Positions 37,020 to 44,079 of a stretch of DNA of 64,000 bases are shown one piece after another (positions within the stretch are counted from its first letter, which is position 1; each line of letters opens with the position of its first letter). Both the position numbers and the translations under genes were made by a program. Origin of the DNA: Microcystis wesenbergii NRERC-220 (GTDB lineage Bacteria; Cyanobacteriota; Cyanobacteriia; Cyanobacteriales; Microcystaceae); NCBI RefSeq assembly GCF_032027425.1, contig NZ_JAVSJA010000001.1, positions 3,980,001-4,044,000 on the forward strand. The letters run 5' to 3'. Below the pieces are notes generated by a model, which was not told where the DNA came from, did no database searches, and worked only from the letters and a program-made list of their open reading frames with translations.

Positions 37020-38066
37020 ATGGTTAGCAATATTCCCTTTTCTATCCCCGAACATAGCCTCGATCGAGATTGTACCACCCTCTCCCGTCACGTCCTGCAA
37101 CAACTACAAAGCTTTTCCCCCGACGCACAGGATTTAAGCGCAATTATGAGTCGGATTGCCCTAGCGGGGAAATTAATTGCCCGTCGTCTCAGTAAAGCGG
37201 GATTAATGGCGGATGTGCTAGGTTTTACTGGAGAAACCAACGTCCAAGGGGAATCAGTCAAGAAAATGGACGTTTTTGCCAATGAAGTATTTATCTCGGT
37301 TTTTAAGCAAAGTGGTTTAGTTTGCCGTCTTGCTTCCGAGGAAATGGATAAACCCTATTATATCCCAGAAAACTGTCCCATCGGTCGCTATACCCTACTC
37401 TACGACCCGATCGATGGTTCTTCCAATGTGGATATTAATCTAAATGTGGGTTCGATTTTTGCCATCCGTCAACAGGAAGGCAATGATTTAGACGGAGAGG
37501 CGCGGGATTTACTGCAAAATGGTCGTAAACAAATCGCCGCCGGTTATATTCTCTACGGACCCTCGACTATTTTAGTTTACTCGATCGGTCGCGGTGTTCA
37601 TGCCTTTGTCCTTGACCCCAGTTTAGGGGAATTTATCCTCGCCCAAGAGAATATTATTATCCCCGACCATGGCCCGATTTATAGTACCAATGAGGGCAAT
37701 TTTTGGCAGTGGGATGAGGCGATTCGCGACTATACTCGTTATGTCCACCGTCATGATGGTTACACAGCCCGTTACAGTGGGGCATTAGTGGGAGATATCC
37801 ATCGAATTTTAATGCAGGGTGGTGTTTTTCTCTATCCGGGTACTGTTAAAAATCCCCAGGGAAAATTGCGCTTAATTTATGAAACTGCACCCCTTGCTTT
37901 TTTAATTGAACAGGCAGGAGGTAAAGCTAGTGATGGGGTGACAAATCTTTTAGATATCGTTCCCGATAAATTACACACCCGCACACCTTTAGTGATCGGT
38001 AGTGTCGAAGATGTCAAATTGGTGGAGTCTTTTATCGCTGATCGCCGTCATCGCGATCGAGTTTAA
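37020..38066 (+). CDS. fbp: Fructose-1,6-bisphosphatase class I
   Basis: About 348 residues. It dephosphorylates fructose-1,6-bisphosphate in gluconeogenesis and the Calvin cycle. Signature segments: [20 protein letters not shown] (metal and substrate site), [34 protein letters not shown] and the [20 protein letters not shown] core. The ATG at 37020 gives the usual cyanobacterial length; an upstream TTG at 36969 would add a 17-residue hydrophobic stretch. Class II (FbpI/SBPase) enzymes do most Calvin-cycle work in cyanobacteria, so this one is probably accessory. Confidence 0.94.
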   Translation: MVSNIPFSIPEHSLDRDCTTLSRHVLQQLQSFSPDAQDLSAIMSRIALAGKLIARRLSKAGLMADVLGFTGETNVQGESVKKMDVFANEVFISVFKQSGLVCRLASEEMDKPYYIPENCPIGRYTLLYDPIDGSSNVDINLNVGSIFAIRQQEGNDLDGEARDLLQNGRKQIAAGYILYGPSTILVYSIGRGVHAFVLDPSLGEFILAQENIIIPDHGPIYSTNEGNFWQWDEAIRDYTRYVHRHDGYTARYSGALVGDIHRILMQGGVFLYPGTVKNPQGKLRLIYETAPLAFLIEQAGGKASDGVTNLLDIVPDKLHTRTPLVIGSVEDVKLVESFIADRRHRDRV

Positions 38067-38093
38067 CTTATAGTTTTATTTAGAGATATTGAC

Positions 38094-38558
38094 ATGGATT
38101 TACAAGCTCTGAAGTGGACTAAAAATGTAAGGCGACACGATGGTACATGGGCATATCGGGAATATAAGGTTTCTAATTCCTTCAAACTGGCATGGAAAGA
38201 CGATGAAGTCAATGCCAATAAACCCGAAAAAGATAGTTTGATACTACTCAGGCAGCAAGGGTATGTTACCCATTTAGTAAAAGTTCTCGACTGCAAAGCC
38301 GAACGTGAAATTGGCAAGGATAATTACGACATCTATCGAATTGTTGAGGTGCTTTGGGCTATTGATTTTGATAATCCACCTGTATCAGCCAAAGCAGATG
38401 CGATGTTTGATTATCGAGAAGTTCTCAACTATCAGGGTGGGAAGGTGATGGAATTGGAGAAGTTACCAACTTTCAGACAGCGTTGGGATGACGATGGCGG
38501 TTTGGGGGGATTCCAAACTTACATTCGGAATTTATTGGGGCTGTCAAGCAATAACTAA
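38094..38558 (+). CDS. Hypothetical protein
   Basis: 154 residues, soluble, Trp- and charge-rich (MDLQALKWTKNVRRHDGTWA; DSLILLRQQGYVTHLVKVL; RQRWDDDGGLGGFQTYIRNL). I do not recognise the family. It lies 27 bases after fbp and 51 before a MazE/F-type pair, and has the feel of an accessory or defence-associated gene (a small beta-rich domain such as EVE or PUA is possible), but nothing in it proves that. Confidence 0.6.
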   Translation: MDLQALKWTKNVRRHDGTWAYREYKVSNSFKLAWKDDEVNANKPEKDSLILLRQQGYVTHLVKVLDCKAEREIGKDNYDIYRIVEVLWAIDFDNPPVSAKADAMFDYREVLNYQGGKVMELEKLPTFRQRWDDDGGLGGFQTYIRNLLGLSSNN

Positions 38559-38609
38559 GAGCCTTGTTAAGCTTGTGTTATAGTATTGAGCAGATATAGG
38601 GTAACTGCT

Positions 38610-38801
38610 ATGACTGCTATAGTTCAGGAACTTTTAGATACCTTTGACCGCTTGACAGACTCAGAGCGCTCAGATTTGCTATTAGAGATTCTGAAGCGGA
38701 CAATTCACCTGGATTTTCCGCCCTTATCTGATGAAGATCTAGTCCTCAATGCCGAGGGAATTTTTCTAGAATTAGATGATCAGGAAGCTTCCTGTGGATA
38801 G
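38610..38801 (+). CDS. Antitoxin of a MazF-like toxin
   Basis: A 63-residue helical acidic protein (MTAIVQELLDTFDRLTDSER then SDLLLEILKRTIHLDFPPLS). Cyanobacterial PemK/MazF operons commonly begin with such a protein. The ATG at 38610 matches the family start; an upstream start at 38586 adds eight residues. It ends inside the toxin gene, so translation is coupled. Confidence 0.75.
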   Translation: MTAIVQELLDTFDRLTDSERSDLLLEILKRTIHLDFPPLSDEDLVLNAEGIFLELDDQEASCG

Positions 38802-39138
38802 CCCTGATCGTGGTCAGGTTTGGCTGGTTGATCTGGGTTATGTGGCCAAAGTCAGACCCTGTTTGGTTATCAGTATTCCTGCGCGCAATCAAGAGCGTGC
38901 CTTAGCGACTCTGGTTCCACATACGACAAGCTCTCGTGGTTCAAGATTTGAAGTGAAAGTCCAAGCTCGCTTCCTTAGAGAAGGAGTCTTTGATGTACAA
39001 AACATCGTTACAATTCCCCATGCAAAGCTTTTGCGTAAATTAGGAAATCTGACATCTGAGCAAATGATGGAGGTTGAGAATGCGTTACTTTTTTGGCTAG
39101 GGTTTGAAGAGAGGAATGATCAAGAAAGCGAAGATTAG
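38776..39138 (+). CDS. MazF/PemK-family endoribonuclease toxin
   Basis: A MazF-type toxin of ~114-120 residues: RGQVWLVDLGYVAKVRPCLV (the family start with RPxxV), LATLVPHTTSSRGSRFEVKV, then FDVQNIVTIPHAKLLRKLGN. MazF cuts single-stranded RNA at short motifs. Two starts are possible: the ATG at 38776, inside the antitoxin gene, or a GTG at 38794, 18 bases later, which fits the family better. The pair sits directly before a MITE and a dead PIN gene. Confidence 0.85.
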   Translation: MIRKLPVDSPDRGQVWLVDLGYVAKVRPCLVISIPARNQERALATLVPHTTSSRGSRFEVKVQARFLREGVFDVQNIVTIPHAKLLRKLGNLTSEQMMEVENALLFWLGFEERNDQESED

Positions 39139-39174
39139 TCTGTGCGCTAGTTGCAGCGGAAACATAACCAATAG

Positions 39175-39240
39175 TTAGGGTTTGCGGCAAAAAGTTTTTC
39201 GTGGAGTGTGGGGTGTTTAGGTTTATTCAGCAAGCCCTAA
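39175..39240. mobile_element. MITE, TTAGGGTTTGCTGAA-end family (short copy)
   Basis: 66 bp, TTAGGGTTTGCGGCAAAAAG at one end and the inverse TATTCAGCAAGCCCTAA at the other. The interior GGAGTGTGGGGTG matches the CACACCCC interior of the copy at 32339-32557. Confidence 0.75.
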
Positions 39241-39313
39241 ATACAATCGAATCCCTTTCGGATAATTATTCTAGTATGAGAACATGAGTTGTTCTTAAGG
39301 AGCTATCTAAGTC

Positions 39314-39840
39314 ATGACGATCACTATAGAAGATTTGCTGTTATCTTTGCCGTTAGTTAGCAGTGAAGAAATGTTAGCTGGAATGAGTTTTATTAAAAGA
39401 GTGATTGTAATTCTGGACTCTAACATTTTAAGCTTATTAGTAACCCCGCTCGGTGAAGACTGGCCAGAAGATCAAAAGTTATTTACAGAAGTTTATCAAT
39501 GTACCGAATGGGTTTTATCGTCTGCTGGCAAGAGGAGCTTGTCTGACTTCATCTGATCTATGTGATTATGAGGTTAGACGAGAAGTAAAAGCGTGCAAGA
39601 ATTAGATAAGTTAAGGAATGTAATTAAGTTTCAGAAAGTCAGTTTTATTTTACTACAAAAAGCCGCTTATCTTTGGGCTGAAAAGTTAAAGAAAATATTG
39701 ATATAGATTGTATCCTATCGGCTCAATGGTCGCTACTCAAAGAAAAATATCCCAGTCGTCGGGTTATTATTGCCAGCAAAAATATCAAAGATTTCCAAAA
39801 CATTACTGATTGCTCCCTCTGGGAAGATATACATTATTAA
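39314..39840 (+). pseudogene. Decayed PIN-domain toxin gene
   Basis: The first frame reads VIVILDSNILSLLVTPLGED then a Glu-Val-Tyr-Gln-Cys-Thr-Glu-Trp segment, typical of a PIN (VapC-like) start with its first Asp. It then shifts frame at least twice: pieces CDYEVRREVK, LDKLRNVIKFQKVSF, LLQKAAYLWAE, IDCILSAQWSLLKEKYPSRR, then VIIASKNIKDFQNITDCSLW and EDI continue the family through 39840. The front end (MTITIEDLLLSLPLVSSEE) looks like the start of an antitoxin or a fused leader. The acidic catalytic positions remain but no frame joins them, so the toxin is dead. It belongs to a family widespread in Microcystis. Confidence 0.8.
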
Positions 39841-40012
39841 AGCGAAACCGCTTGCTTTTATTTTTTTCAATAATAATTATAGATCCAAAACAATCTATTG
39901 GCCGCCCGAAAATTCCCCCCATAATCTTGAGAATTTTTTGATAAATAGGACTCGATCGAGGATAATTAGAAGAAATATTTTGACTCATAACCAAATCTAA
40001 TCAAGAAGCCCA

Positions 40013-40360
40013 GTGACGATTCCCCTCCTAGAGTTGTTTGTATTCGCCACCGTTTTGTGCGGATTTTTAGGAACATTCCTGAAAAAAAACTTAATCATGA
40101 AGATTATCGCCATGGATGTCATGAGTACCGGCGTTATCGCCTACTATGTGGTGATTTCTTCCCGTGACGGTTTGTTTACTCCCATCCTCAGTACAGTTAA
40201 ACAGCAAAATTACGCCGATCCTGTACCCCAAGCAGTGATTTTAACAGCGATCGTCATCGGTTTTTCGATTCAGGCGTTAATGCTGGTGGGAGTAATGAAA
40301 TTAGCTAAAGATAACCCCACCCTCGACAGCAGCGAGATAGAAAAAAATAACACACCATGA
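40013..40360 (+). CDS. mnhC: Mrp Na+/H+ antiporter subunit C
   Basis: 115 residues, three transmembrane helices, NuoK-like: LLELFVFATVLCGFLGTFLK, IIAMDVMSTGVIAYYVV, and a final VILTAIVIGFSIQALMLVG. It starts with GTG at 40013; family homology covers the whole frame. It is the first gene of the mnhCDEFG-A'-B operon and overlaps mnhD by 4 bases (ATGA). Mrp complexes exchange Na+ for H+ and help salt and pH tolerance and, in cyanobacteria, inorganic carbon uptake. Confidence 0.9.
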   Translation: MTIPLLELFVFATVLCGFLGTFLKKNLIMKIIAMDVMSTGVIAYYVVISSRDGLFTPILSTVKQQNYADPVPQAVILTAIVIGFSIQALMLVGVMKLAKDNPTLDSSEIEKNNTP

Positions 40361-41793
40361 ATACTTTAACGATCGCTTGGATAAGTTTACCCTTTTTGAT
40401 CGGCTTTATCATTTATTTATTGCCGCGATTAGACAAATATCTGGCTCTCGCCGCCACTATTATCTCTCTCGCCTATTCTCTCCTTCTATTTAGCCAATCC
40501 TCTCCCATAATCCTCAACCTACTGGATAATTATGGCGTGAGACTGGTAGCCGATCAGTTAAGTGCCTATTTTATCCTCACTAATGCCCTGGTGACGATGG
40601 CAGTTATTTTTTATAACTGGGAAAGTAGCAAAACCGCCTTTTTTTACGCTCAAGCTATCATTCTCCACGGGAGTATTAACTCTGTCTTCGTCTGTGAGGA
40701 TTTTATTAGCGTTTACGTTGCCCTAGAGGTAATTAGTATTGCCGCTTTTCTGATGATTGCCTATCCTCGCAGCGATCGCTCTCTCTGGGTTGCCCTGCGT
40801 TATCTGTTTATCAGCAATGTGGCGATGTTATTTTACCTAATCGGCGCAGTTTTAGTCTATAAAGCCAATAATTCCTTTGCTTTTGCCGGTTTAAAGGACG
40901 CACCTCCCGAAGCCTTGGCTTTAATCTTCATGGGATTATTAGTCAAAGGGGGAATCTTTGTCTCGGGATTATGGCTACCGATGACACACTCGGAATCGGA
41001 AACCTCCGTCTCGGCGCTGATGTCGGGGGTGGTGGTAAAAGCTGGCATTTTTCCCCTCCTGCGCTGTGCTTTAATCCTAGGGGATTTAGATGTCCTAATT
41101 CGGCTTTTCGGGGTGCTAACGGCGATTTTTGGCGTGTCATACGCAGTGTTTGAAAAGGATAGCAAGCGGATGTTAGCCTTCCATACTATTTCCCAGTTAG
41201 GTTTTATTTTAGCTGCCCCGGTAGTCAGTGGTTTTTATACCCTTACCCACGGTTTAGTTAAATCTTGCCTATTTCTGTTAGCGGGAGTTTTACCCAGTCG
41301 CAATTTTAAAGAATTACAGCAACAATCGATCCCTAATTCTCTCTGGATTGCCCTAGTGGTTGCTAGTTTTTCTATCTCTGGATTCCCCTTATTATCCGGT
41401 TTTGGGGCGAAAGCGTTAACGATGAAAAATTTAGTCCCCTGGCAAGAGATTATGATCAATCTTGTGGCGGTGGGGACGGCGATTTCCTTTGCTAAATTTA
41501 TCTTTTTACCCCACGCAGGTGGCGAAAGTAAACAGAAGTTAACTATCGGTTTCTGGACAGCAATAATTCTGCTCCTTGCCGCCCTATTTTTATCCAATGC
41601 CGTCTATGTTGAAGCTTATAATCTACCCAATATTATCAAAGCTTTAGCCGTCATCGGTGCGGGGTGGTGGTTATATCTGGGAGTTTTCAAAAAGTTATCC
41701 CTAAAATTATCACGGGTCTGGGAACAGTTTGATAATCTCGTCGGTATGATGAGTATAATGTTAGTTCTATTGTTTTGGATGGTCTTAGCATGA
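40357..41793 (+). CDS. mnhD: Mrp Na+/H+ antiporter subunit D (NuoM/N-like)
   Basis: 478 residues, about 14 transmembrane helices. Antiporter-type segments: LIFMGLLVKGGIFVSGLWLP followed by HSESETSVSALMSGVVVKAG (lysine residues on the transport helices) and KRMLAFHTISQLGFILAAPV. It is the proton-pumping-like subunit homologous to complex I NuoM/N. It overlaps mnhC and mnhE by ATGA at each end. Confidence 0.92.
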   Translation: MNTLTIAWISLPFLIGFIIYLLPRLDKYLALAATIISLAYSLLLFSQSSPIILNLLDNYGVRLVADQLSAYFILTNALVTMAVIFYNWESSKTAFFYAQAIILHGSINSVFVCEDFISVYVALEVISIAAFLMIAYPRSDRSLWVALRYLFISNVAMLFYLIGAVLVYKANNSFAFAGLKDAPPEALALIFMGLLVKGGIFVSGLWLPMTHSESETSVSALMSGVVVKAGIFPLLRCALILGDLDVLIRLFGVLTAIFGVSYAVFEKDSKRMLAFHTISQLGFILAAPVVSGFYTLTHGLVKSCLFLLAGVLPSRNFKELQQQSIPNSLWIALVVASFSISGFPLLSGFGAKALTMKNLVPWQEIMINLVAVGTAISFAKFIFLPHAGGESKQKLTIGFWTAIILLLAALFLSNAVYVEAYNLPNIIKALAVIGAGWWLYLGVFKKLSLKLSRVWEQFDNLVGMMSIMLVLLFWMVLA

Positions 41794-42173
41794 TCGGACA
41801 TATAATTCTGCGTTTAACTATGTGGTTTTTGCTCACCGCTAATTTTACCCCCGCTAATATTATGATCGGGGTGGCTATTGCTTTTCTTTTGCCCCGTAAT
41901 TTCGCCTCTAGCGAAACTTTAGGCGATTGGTTAAAGGTAATAATTAAAGTCTTTATGGCTATTCCCCAAGCTTATAAAGAAGCGTTTGAAATTATCTTTC
42001 GTCCCCACAAGGAAGAAGAAATTATTTTGGAGAGAATTTCGGGTAAACGTTCACCCAGACTGGCTTTTTGGGATATATTTCTCATTACCTTTACCCCGAA
42101 AACTATCGTCACCGAATACAAGGAAAATGAGGGGTATGAAGTTCATGTAATTAAACGGAGTTCCCAGGGATGA
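41790..42173 (+). CDS. mnhE: Mrp Na+/H+ antiporter subunit E
   Basis: 127 residues: N-terminal helices (LRLTMWFLLTANFTPANIMI) and a cytosolic domain SPRLAFWDIFLITFTPKTIV ending in VIKRSSQG. This matches MnhE. The start at 41790 overlaps the mnhD stop by 4 bases, which decides it over an in-frame start at 41775. Confidence 0.88.
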   Translation: MIGHIILRLTMWFLLTANFTPANIMIGVAIAFLLPRNFASSETLGDWLKVIIKVFMAIPQAYKEAFEIIFRPHKEEEIILERISGKRSPRLAFWDIFLITFTPKTIVTEYKENEGYEVHVIKRSSQG

Positions 42174-42433
42174 ATATTGTTCTCAATATTATTCTCATTG
42201 CCATGATTGTCGCCCTATTAATTCCCCTTTATGAAGTGGCAAAAAATGATGATATTTGGCAAAAAATGGCCGCCTTTGCCAGTGCTTCCAGTAAATCATC
42301 AATTATTATTCTAGTGGTGTCAGTTCTGCGGGATGATTGGATGATTGGAGTGGTAGCAGTGATTATTCTCAGTGTCGGTAATGCCGGCTTTATGTTATTA
42401 GCACAAATTCTTAAACGACTGAACGAATCATGA
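42170..42433 (+). CDS. mnhF: Mrp Na+/H+ antiporter subunit F
   Basis: 87 residues with three predicted transmembrane helices (VLNIILIAMIVALLIPLYEV; SIIILVVSVLRDDWMIG; VIILSVGNAGFMLLAQIL). Sequence identity to MnhF is not obvious by eye; length, helix count and position between E and G make it subunit F. ATGA overlaps both neighbours. Confidence 0.8.
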   Translation: MNIVLNIILIAMIVALLIPLYEVAKNDDIWQKMAAFASASSKSSIIILVVSVLRDDWMIGVVAVIILSVGNAGFMLLAQILKRLNES

Positions 42434-42699
42434 TTGACATTTTGAGTTATATCTGTATCGCTATCGGAGTTTTTTTCTGGTTTTGGGGAACGGCGCATCT
42501 TTTAGACAAGCGCTCGGTATTATATAAATTACATGGTCTATCTGTCGCTGATACCTTGGGTTCTATGGCGATTATTTTCGGGCTACTTTTGAAAGTTCCC
42601 CAAAATTGGCCTTTATTATTATTGGCAATAATTTCCCTAGCAATTTGGAACACCATGTTAGGCTACGTTTTAGCTTATACTTCTAGCGATCGAGAGTAA
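42430..42699 (+). CDS. mnhG: Mrp Na+/H+ antiporter subunit G
   Basis: 89 residues, three helices. The MnhG signature is visible in LYKLHGLSVADTLGSMAIIF. It overlaps mnhF by 4 bases; the next gene begins 8 bases later. Confidence 0.9.
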   Translation: MIDILSYICIAIGVFFWFWGTAHLLDKRSVLYKLHGLSVADTLGSMAIIFGLLLKVPQNWPLLLLAIISLAIWNTMLGYVLAYTSSDRE

Positions 42700-42707
42700 A
42701 ATTAAAG

Positions 42708-43250
42708 ATGAATGAAAGTTATCTCTATGTTATTGTTGCCCTCTTGCCTTTAACTGCGGCGATGGTGATGTTACAATCCAATCCCTACCAAGCTTTAGTA
42801 ATTCGCGGGGTTTTAGGGGCAATAGCAGCCTTAGTTTATGCTTTATTAGGGGCAGCAGATGTGTCTTTAACCGAAGCTTTGATGGGAACCATGTTAGCTG
42901 TAACTCTCTACGCGGTGGCGATTCGTTCCTCTTTAGTGATGCGTTTAGGAGTAATTGCCGAGGAAACCGATACAGTTTTAGAACAGTTAAAAACTCAACT
43001 ACAAACGGTTTTAAGTAAGCGTTTTATGCGTTTAGAATTAGTTGCCTACAGTGATAAACAAGCTTTGCAACAGGCACTTAGGGATAAAGATGTTCATGCC
43101 GTCTGTATCCGTCAAGACAATCCAGAAACTATCCCCTACGAAACCACAATTAGATTACCCTATCTCTACGATATTTTTAAAAATGAATTAACGGCAGCAA
43201 ACACGATTTTAACCTGTATTGAAACCCGAAAATTAGAGGAGAAACACTAA
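42708..43250 (+). CDS. Mrp antiporter subunit with MbhD/DUF4040 domain (MnhA C-terminal part)
   Basis: 180 residues: MLQSNPYQALVIRGVLGAIA, LVYALLGAADVSLTEALMGT and MLAVTLYAVAIRSSL form the MbhD/DUF4040 domain that in other bacteria is the C-terminal part of MrpA. The last ~90 residues are a soluble domain (LVAYSDKQALQQALRDKDVH). There is no full-length MrpA in the operon, which is normal for the cyanobacterial arrangement. Its TAA overlaps the next ATG. Confidence 0.85.
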   Translation: MNESYLYVIVALLPLTAAMVMLQSNPYQALVIRGVLGAIAALVYALLGAADVSLTEALMGTMLAVTLYAVAIRSSLVMRLGVIAEETDTVLEQLKTQLQTVLSKRFMRLELVAYSDKQALQQALRDKDVHAVCIRQDNPETIPYETTIRLPYLYDIFKNELTAANTILTCIETRKLEEKH

Positions 43251-43912
43251 TGAAATGGATTTATACTCTAGCCGCTATTGCCTTCGCTGTCAAAATGGTA
43301 ATTATTCCGAATACTGCTTCCCCTGTATTATCCTTAGAAATTGTTGAATCCCTGGTGCGCGACGGCGGTGTTCCTAATGCGGTTTCGGTGGTTATTTTTC
43401 GTAATCGTCTCTACGATACTATCTATGAAGTGGTTGTTTTTACCATTGCCATTATGGGGGCGAATTTTCTTTTAGCCACCGAAAACCCCGCCAGCAAAAT
43501 CCATCAATTTACCGACCAACCTTCAATTATTTTAGCCCGTTTAGGGGCAACAATTACCGCTTTAGTGGGCATTGAATTAGCTATCCGCGGACATTTAAGT
43601 CCGGGGGGAGGTTTTGCCGCCGGAGTCGCCGGAGGTACAGCAATTGGTTTAATAGCAATTACCTCGTCTCCCGAATGGATGCAAGCAATTTATCGCCGTT
43701 GGCAAGCGGCAACATGGGAGAAAATTTCCGTCTTAGTTTTTATTGTTTTAGCCGCCATTACTCTCTCAGGATTTGAGTTACCCCACGGGGAATTAGGAGC
43801 GCTATTTAGTGGCGGCATTTTGCCGATACTAAACATTTTAGTCGCCGTTAAAGTAGCTTTAGGTTCCTGGGCAGTAATCCTCGTTTTTATCCGCTATCGC
43901 GGTTTATTGTGA
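43250..43912 (+). CDS. mnhB: Mrp Na+/H+ antiporter subunit B
   Basis: 220 residues. The MnhB core LIRGHLSPGGGFAAGVAGG (as AIRGHLSPGGGFAAGVAGG) and the end HGELGALFSGGILPILNILV are clear. The N-terminal ~80 residues contain an extra domain with helices LYDTIYEVVVFTIAIMGANF, corresponding to the MbhE-like part of MrpA in other bacteria. It is the last gene of the operon; its ATG shares a base with the previous TAA. Confidence 0.88.
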   Translation: MKWIYTLAAIAFAVKMVIIPNTASPVLSLEIVESLVRDGGVPNAVSVVIFRNRLYDTIYEVVVFTIAIMGANFLLATENPASKIHQFTDQPSIILARLGATITALVGIELAIRGHLSPGGGFAAGVAGGTAIGLIAITSSPEWMQAIYRRWQAATWEKISVLVFIVLAAITLSGFELPHGELGALFSGGILPILNILVAVKVALGSWAVILVFIRYRGLL

Positions 43913-43953
43913 AGCGTAGATAGACAAATAGAAATAAAGTTGCTTAAAAAGGC

Positions 43954-43982
43954 TTGACAAAATTCCTCAACTTGCCTTATAC
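43954..43982 (+). promoter_or_regulatory. Sigma70-like promoter with no gene in front of it
   Basis: TTGACA (43954-43959), a 17-base spacer, and TTATAC (43977-43982). A TATAAT lies 13 bases further (43990-43995). It points toward a stem-loop at 44039-44066 and then the 3' end of an opposite gene, so it would make a short or antisense RNA. Confidence 0.4.
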
Positions 43983-44038
43983 TTTCTAGTATAATGGGAA
44001 TCCGTGCCTGCCTGCGAACAGCTATTTTTTTAAGGAAT

Positions 44039-44066
44039 AAGGAGTCAGGGAAAATAAAGACTCCTT
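44039..44066. terminator. Stem-loop between mnhB and the 4Fe-4S gene
   Basis: Perfect 8-bp stem AAGGAGTC / GACTCCTT with a 12-base loop. It lacks a strong T-tract on either side, so termination is possible but not certain. Confidence 0.4.
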
Positions 44067-44079
44067 AACTGAAGACAGT

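Noticed and set aside
40857-41165. Reverse ORF of 102 codons inside mnhD
   Set aside because: It is a shadow of a clear membrane protein gene, Pro/Lys/Ser-rich with no ribosome site.
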